This document shows, piece by piece, positions 7,004-9,937 of a DNA stretch of 9,937 bases. The position numbers were made by a program, and so were the translations under genes. Position 1 is the stretch's first letter. Every line of letters begins with the position of its first letter. The stretch lies in NCBI GenBank assembly GCA_937902445.1, contig CALELJ010000129.1:1-9937 (forward strand). The letters run 5' to 3'. A model generated the notes under the pieces. It did no database searches, was not told the origin of the DNA, and saw only the letters and a list, made by a program, of their open reading frames with translations. The stretch is from an uncultured Treponema sp. Its GTDB lineage: Bacteria; Spirochaetota; Spirochaetia; Treponematales; Treponemataceae.

Positions 7004-8322
7004 ACTTCACCTTCCTTGAAAGCTTTTGTGTTTCTGAACTGATAGATGGCAAACGGAGCAAGAACAACAAAGATGAGAACCGCAATTACAGAAGCGTAAT
7101 TGTATTTCTGCAATGTAATTGTAAGCTTGTAGATCCATGTAACGAGGATATCAGTTCCGCCGGCCATGGTAGTTGTACTGTCTTTTACAACAGGATTTCC
7201 GCCAGTAAGGAAGAAGATGATTCCGAAGTTGTTGATGTTGTGGGTGAAGCTCATGATGATCAGAGGCATTGTCTGGTAGAGGACCAGAGGAAGCGTGATG
7301 CTCTTCAGAGTCTGGAAACTTGAGGCACCGTCGATCTTTGCGGCTTCGTACATGTCCTTTGAAATTGCCGTCATTGTTCCCATAGAAAGCATCATGAAGT
7401 ATCCAAATCCAGCCCAAAGGTTTATTACGACACACATTATCTGTGCAAGGTTTGCGTTTCCAAGCCATGGAATTGTCTGGCCAGGAGACAGGATACCTAT
7501 TGTCTGCAATGTTCTGTTTACGATTCCGAAAGTTCCGTTGAGCATATGTCTCCACAGAATCATTGTGATTACAGACGGAACTGCGTAAGGCAGAATGAAG
7601 ATGAATCTGAACACGGAAGAAAATTTTACTCCGCTTTCAGAAAGATGTACTGCAACAAGAAGTCCACAGAAGTAGCATGTGAAAGTTGATGCGACTGCCC
7701 ACACGAGAGTCCAGATTGCGATGCGGGCAAAGCCTTTGGACCAAGTTGTTCCGCCGAAAAGAAGATCCTTGAAGTTGTCAAAACCAACCCAGTCTACAGT
7801 ATTTTTTGGAGTGATATGTTCCGGTGCGGAATAATTTGTAAATGCGACACAAACGCTGAACAAAAGCGGAACAACAACAAACACGAGAAGCATGATAACG
7901 CATGGAGCAAGACCTGCGATCGGGAAAGCGTTTCCACCAACTTCCGCAAGGGATGTTTTCTGTGTTACAAATCTTTTGGTGCGAACATATTCAACATATC
8001 CGCGCACGGCACTCTTTACGGAAATGAAATAGAGAATCGCAAAAACTGCAATCACGGCAAGTATAAGAATTCCGTCAATAAGCATGAACATGGAATTGTC
8101 ACGAAGCTTAAGAGGAACATCCGGCTGTGGATCGCCAAGAGTGATGAGACCATAAATCTTTCTGCAGACGGCAGGAAGGTTTACAAGAAAAAGCAGTTCT
8201 ATGGCGGCGAAGATTCCACCCTTTACATACTGCTTGAGATAAAGAAGGTGTGACAATCCCATGAAACAGCAGGCGGTTGTCTTCACTTTCTTAGATGAAC
8301 TTCCGTCGGATTCTATCCGCAT
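7000..8322 (-). CDS. MalF-like ABC sugar permease
   Basis: Larger permease subunit of the CUT1 importer, 440 residues from ATG 8322. I prefer this ATG to a GTG four codons upstream (8334), because GTGAGGTG directly before the ATG serves as the ribosome binding site and contains that GTG. The N-terminal part holds two extra hydrophobic segments (about 34-56 and 79-102) with YGLITLGD between them, a layout shared by MdxF/GanP/MalC-type permeases of Gram-positive bacteria. The core has about six more helices. The EAA loop is YEAAKIDGASSFQTLKSITLPL, and the C-terminus (RNTKAFKEGEV) is typical. It overlaps the MalG-like gene by four bases. No ATP-binding subunit is encoded next to it, so it must use an ATPase from elsewhere, as MsmX-dependent systems do. 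The beta-galactosidase downstream suggests a galactoside as cargo; this is inference. Confidence 0.92.
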   Translation of the reverse strand: MRIESDGSSSKKVKTTACCFMGLSHLLYLKQYVKGGIFAAIELLFLVNLPAVCRKIYGLITLGDPQPDVPLKLRDNSMFMLIDGILILAVIAVFAILYFISVKSAVRGYVEYVRTKRFVTQKTSLAEVGGNAFPIAGLAPCVIMLLVFVVVPLLFSVCVAFTNYSAPEHITPKNTVDWVGFDNFKDLLFGGTTWSKGFARIAIWTLVWAVASTFTCYFCGLLVAVHLSESGVKFSSVFRFIFILPYAVPSVITMILWRHMLNGTFGIVNRTLQTIGILSPGQTIPWLGNANLAQIMCVVINLWAGFGYFMMLSMGTMTAISKDMYEAAKIDGASSFQTLKSITLPLVLYQTMPLIIMSFTHNINNFGIIFFLTGGNPVVKDSTTTMAGGTDILVTWIYKLTITLQKYNYASVIAVLIFVVLAPFAIYQFRNTKAFKEGEV

Positions 8323-8411
8323 ACTACACCTCACAAAAACTAGAAATAATATCCATATTCAAGTACACAATTCGATAAAACATTGCAGGTCCGAATGCGC
8401 ACCTCTGGAAA

Positions 8412-8506
8412 TTCAAGAAAAGCTGAAACTCCTCTTGAACGTCCAAAGCTGTGCAATGCAGCACAACCTTTTGACACGGAGAAATCGTGGCAGCCACGAC
8501 TTCTCC
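8412..8506 (-). other. Cluster of RNA hairpins between binding-protein and permease genes
   Basis: The 197-base gap (8323-8519) holds no convincing gene but strong structure. Hairpin A (8506-8478) has 13 pairs around the loop CUG, directly after the binding-protein stop. Hairpin B (8465-8450) has five pairs, weaker. Hairpin C (8439-8412) has 11 pairs around a 6-base loop. In A and C three pairs are G-U in the minus-strand RNA and would be A-C mismatches in plus-strand RNA, so the structures belong to the operon transcript. None is followed by a U tract, so they are not standard terminators. By position they resemble the intercistronic elements that give malE more product than malFG. Confidence 0.7.
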
Positions 8507-8519
8507 ATGTACAGATCAT

Positions 8520-9737
8520 TTATTTAGAAATGATTGCAGAATCACAGGCATCAAGTTCCTTCTGAACGTCTGCACCGTCCCAGATGTTCTTTGATGTGTT
8601 GCCCATTGTTTCCCAGAACTTGCCCATTTCAGGAATTGATGGCATTGGGAATGCGTAGTCAAGCTGCTTGAGGAAGCCGCCGATGTATGGGCTTGATACT
8701 GGAGTATCGATTGATGGCATTGCACCTGTAAGGTCAAAGCGGAGCTGCTGCATTGAAGCAGTGATGATGAACTGGGCAAAATCAGCAGCCTCTGCAGGAT
8801 GATCAGAGTATGCAGAAACGAACATTGCGCGAGTTCCAGAGAAAGAAGCTGCAGGCTTGTTGTCACCAGGAAGAGCTGGAATTGGTGCTACACCGAAGTT
8901 GAGACCTGCATCCTTGAAGTTCTTGATGTTCCAAGGTCCAGTGATGTGCATTGCTGCGTTTCCGCCCTGGAATGCTGCGTCACAGTTACCTGTATCAAGG
9001 TCAGCTGCTGGAACGTTGAGGGCTTCCTTGAGAGTCTGGAAGAACTTCATACCTTTAACTGAGTTTGCTGTTGCAAGGTAAGAAGAAGATGTATCTGTTC
9101 CTGAAGCACCAAAGAGGCGGTTTCCACCTGCTGTTGTAAAGAGGATTGTGTAGTATCCGTTACCAACATCCATTACGAATCCGCGTTTTCCAGGGTTCTT
9201 TGAGTTGAAGTCCTTTGTCCACTTTGCAAGGTCTTCCCATGTTTTAGGAACTTCATTTTCAGCAATAAGGTCCTTGTTGTAGAACAGAGCATATGTTTCT
9301 GCAGATACAGGATATCCGTACATCTTTCCGTTGTATGTAAGGGCTGATGAACATGCACCGAGAACTGACTTTGAAACTGCGTCTGGATTTACTGTTGGAA
9401 GAACGTGTCCACCGTTTACAAGTTCACCAAGCTTATCGTGAGGAGCAGCAAATACATCAGGTCCAACACCAGCTGGTCCGTCAAGAGCGATCTGACCTGC
9501 GGCGTCACCAAGTTCAACGTTGACATATCTGATTTCTACATTTGGATGTGTCTTTGTGTATGCTTCTCCAGCCTGCTTGATGAACTCATCAGGACCCTGA
9601 AGTGATTCCCATACTGTAAGAACAACTTTCTCTTCAGCCTTTGATGACTTTGCTGAAGCACCTTCCTTCTTGCTGCATCCTGCCAATGCGAGCAATCCTG
9701 CTGCAACAGCAGCAACTGCAAATACAACCTTCTTCAT
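8520..9737 (-). CDS. Sugar-binding lipoprotein of an ABC importer (family 1, MalE-like)
   Basis: Extracytoplasmic solute-binding protein of 405 residues that captures the sugar and delivers it to the MalF/MalG-like channel. Residues 1-20 are a lipoprotein signal peptide (MKK, hydrophobic core, lipobox LALAGC with Cys21), followed by a charged Ser/Lys/Glu linker (22-37). The mature part starts with VVLTVWESLQGPDEFIKQ, the usual first strand and helix of family 1 binding proteins, and carries the domain features GYPVSAETYALFYNKDLI (141-158) and AMHITGPWNIKNFKDAG. AGGAGG lies 7 bases before the ATG, the best ribosome binding site in the window, and lysine is mostly AAG, unlike the ATPase gene; both fit high expression. 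The next family match would be maltodextrin binders, but the adjacent GH35 enzyme points to galactosides. Specificity is unresolved. Confidence 0.94.
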   Translation of the reverse strand: MKKVVFAVAAVAAGLLALAGCSKKEGASAKSSKAEEKVVLTVWESLQGPDEFIKQAGEAYTKTHPNVEIRYVNVELGDAAGQIALDGPAGVGPDVFAAPHDKLGELVNGGHVLPTVNPDAVSKSVLGACSSALTYNGKMYGYPVSAETYALFYNKDLIAENEVPKTWEDLAKWTKDFNSKNPGKRGFVMDVGNGYYTILFTTAGGNRLFGASGTDTSSSYLATANSVKGMKFFQTLKEALNVPAADLDTGNCDAAFQGGNAAMHITGPWNIKNFKDAGLNFGVAPIPALPGDNKPAASFSGTRAMFVSAYSDHPAEAADFAQFIITASMQQLRFDLTGAMPSIDTPVSSPYIGGFLKQLDYAFPMPSIPEMGKFWETMGNTSKNIWDGADVQKELDACDSAIISK

Positions 9738-9770
9738 ATAAAATCCTCCTAGATAATGAAGAATCAGACA

Positions 9771-9792
9771 ACGGAAACTGATGGAGTTCCGT
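9771..9792. repeat. Inverted repeat ACGGAA-N10-TTCCGT in the binding-protein leader
   Basis: Six-base perfect arms (9771-9776 and 9787-9792) separated by 10 bases, 34 bases before the ATG at 9737. It could be a protein site or an RNA hairpin in the leader. Arms this short can arise by chance in a region this size. Confidence 0.3.
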
Positions 9793-9817
9793 GCTGATAA
9801 TGTTTACCGTTTTCTGG

Positions 9818-9844
9818 AACTTCAGGAACACAGCACCTGAAGTT
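9818..9844. repeat. Inverted repeat with 9-base perfect arms between the regulator and binding-protein genes
   Basis: AACTTCAGG (9818-9826) and CCTGAAGTT (9836-9844) are perfect complements around 9 bases, starting 18 bases after the regulator's stop. No T run follows on either strand, so it is not a standard terminator. A TATAAG (9851-9846) just upstream on the minus strand could be a -10 box, but its -35 region is poor; if it is used, the repeat lies at the start of the transcript and could be an operator or a protective 5' hairpin. I cannot place a confident promoter in the 125-base gap 9738-9862. Confidence 0.6.
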
Positions 9845-9862
9845 TCTTATATCTCAATCCGA

Positions 9863-9937
9863 CTAGCGGAATGATTCCCTTATCTTAAGCTCATATTTCA
9901 CAGTGGTCTTGGAATCAACTTCCCTGCCCTCTATGAG
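9863..9937 (-). CDS. LacI-family transcriptional regulator, last 24 residues (5' part outside window)
   Basis: The frame entering from the right edge ends at TAG 9865-9863 and reads LIEGREVDSKTTVKYELKIRESF then Arg. The end of LacI/GalR-type repressors has this form: a last helix, then a beta strand with the pattern ELVIRES before a short tail. Only the C-terminal edge of the effector domain is visible; the helix-turn-helix lies outside. Its place at the head of the importer genes makes it the probable local regulator, sensing the imported sugar or a product and binding sites such as the palindrome at 6048-6061. The call rests on a short stretch, so it is likely but not certain. Confidence 0.72.
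   Translation of the reverse strand, partial: LIEGREVDSKTTVKYELKIRESFR

Noticed and set aside
8323..8334. GTG at 8334 as start of the MalF-like permease
   Set aside because: That GTG forms part of the GTGAGGTG sequence that serves as ribosome binding site for the ATG at 8322, so the later start is more likely.
8323..8411. Possible promoter for the permease genes (TATTAT near the ATG of the MalF-like gene)
   Set aside because: No acceptable -35 box at 16-18 bases; AT-rich leader sequence explains the match.
8261..8527. Plus-strand open frame across the gap between the two transporter genes
   Set aside because: It overlaps the N-terminus of the MalF-like gene and the hairpin cluster, has no good ribosome binding site and no familiar motif.
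1..9937. CRISPR array, insertion sequence, phage or defence genes
   Set aside because: No regularly spaced repeats, no transposase or integrase frame, and all long coding frames on the minus strand are accounted for by ordinary families.

Overview
The window looks like chromosomal DNA of a moderate-GC anaerobic bacterium. The gene content fits a Treponema-like spirochaete: a MalEFG-type sugar importer with a lipoprotein binding protein, a cytoplasmic GH35 galactosidase, an M18 aminopeptidase and a CopA-type ATPase with clear AGGAG ribosome binding sites. The lineage is an inference from style and content; there is no rRNA or other marker gene here. Every gene I can support lies on the minus strand, so transcription runs from high to low coordinates.

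Layout in transcription order: the last 24 codons of a LacI-family regulator (9937-9863); a 125-base gap with an inverted repeat; a family 1 sugar-binding lipoprotein (9737-8520); a 197-base gap with strong RNA hairpins; a MalF-like permease (8322-7000) that overlaps a MalG-like permease (7003-6113) by ATGA; a hairpin terminator; a new promoter overlapped by a perfect 14-base palindrome; a GH35 beta-galactosidase (5936-3768) whose leader carries two copies of a GGGGACAGACCCCT repeat; a strong intrinsic terminator; an M18 aminopeptidase (3692-2412) that may be read from a leaderless mRNA; another promoter; and a P1B-type copper ATPase (2321 to beyond base 1).

Reading of the locus: the binding protein and the two permeases form the recognition and membrane parts of an ABC importer for an oligosaccharide. 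The GH35 enzyme has no signal peptide and probably cuts the imported sugar inside the cell, so a beta-galactoside is the likely cargo. No ATPase subunit is encoded here, so a shared MsmX/UgpC-type ATPase elsewhere is expected. The LacI-type regulator is the obvious candidate to bind the palindrome in front of the galactosidase gene. The aminopeptidase and copper ATPase are housekeeping and metal-homeostasis genes with no visible link to the sugar locus.

The most interesting signals are between or inside genes: an internal ribosome binding site and ATG in the frame of the copper ATPase that could give a free CopZ-like chaperone, a promoter overlapping a terminator in front of a possibly leaderless gene, the palindromic operator, and the hairpin cluster between binding protein and permease genes. 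I see no CRISPR array, tRNA, rRNA, insertion sequence or defence system.
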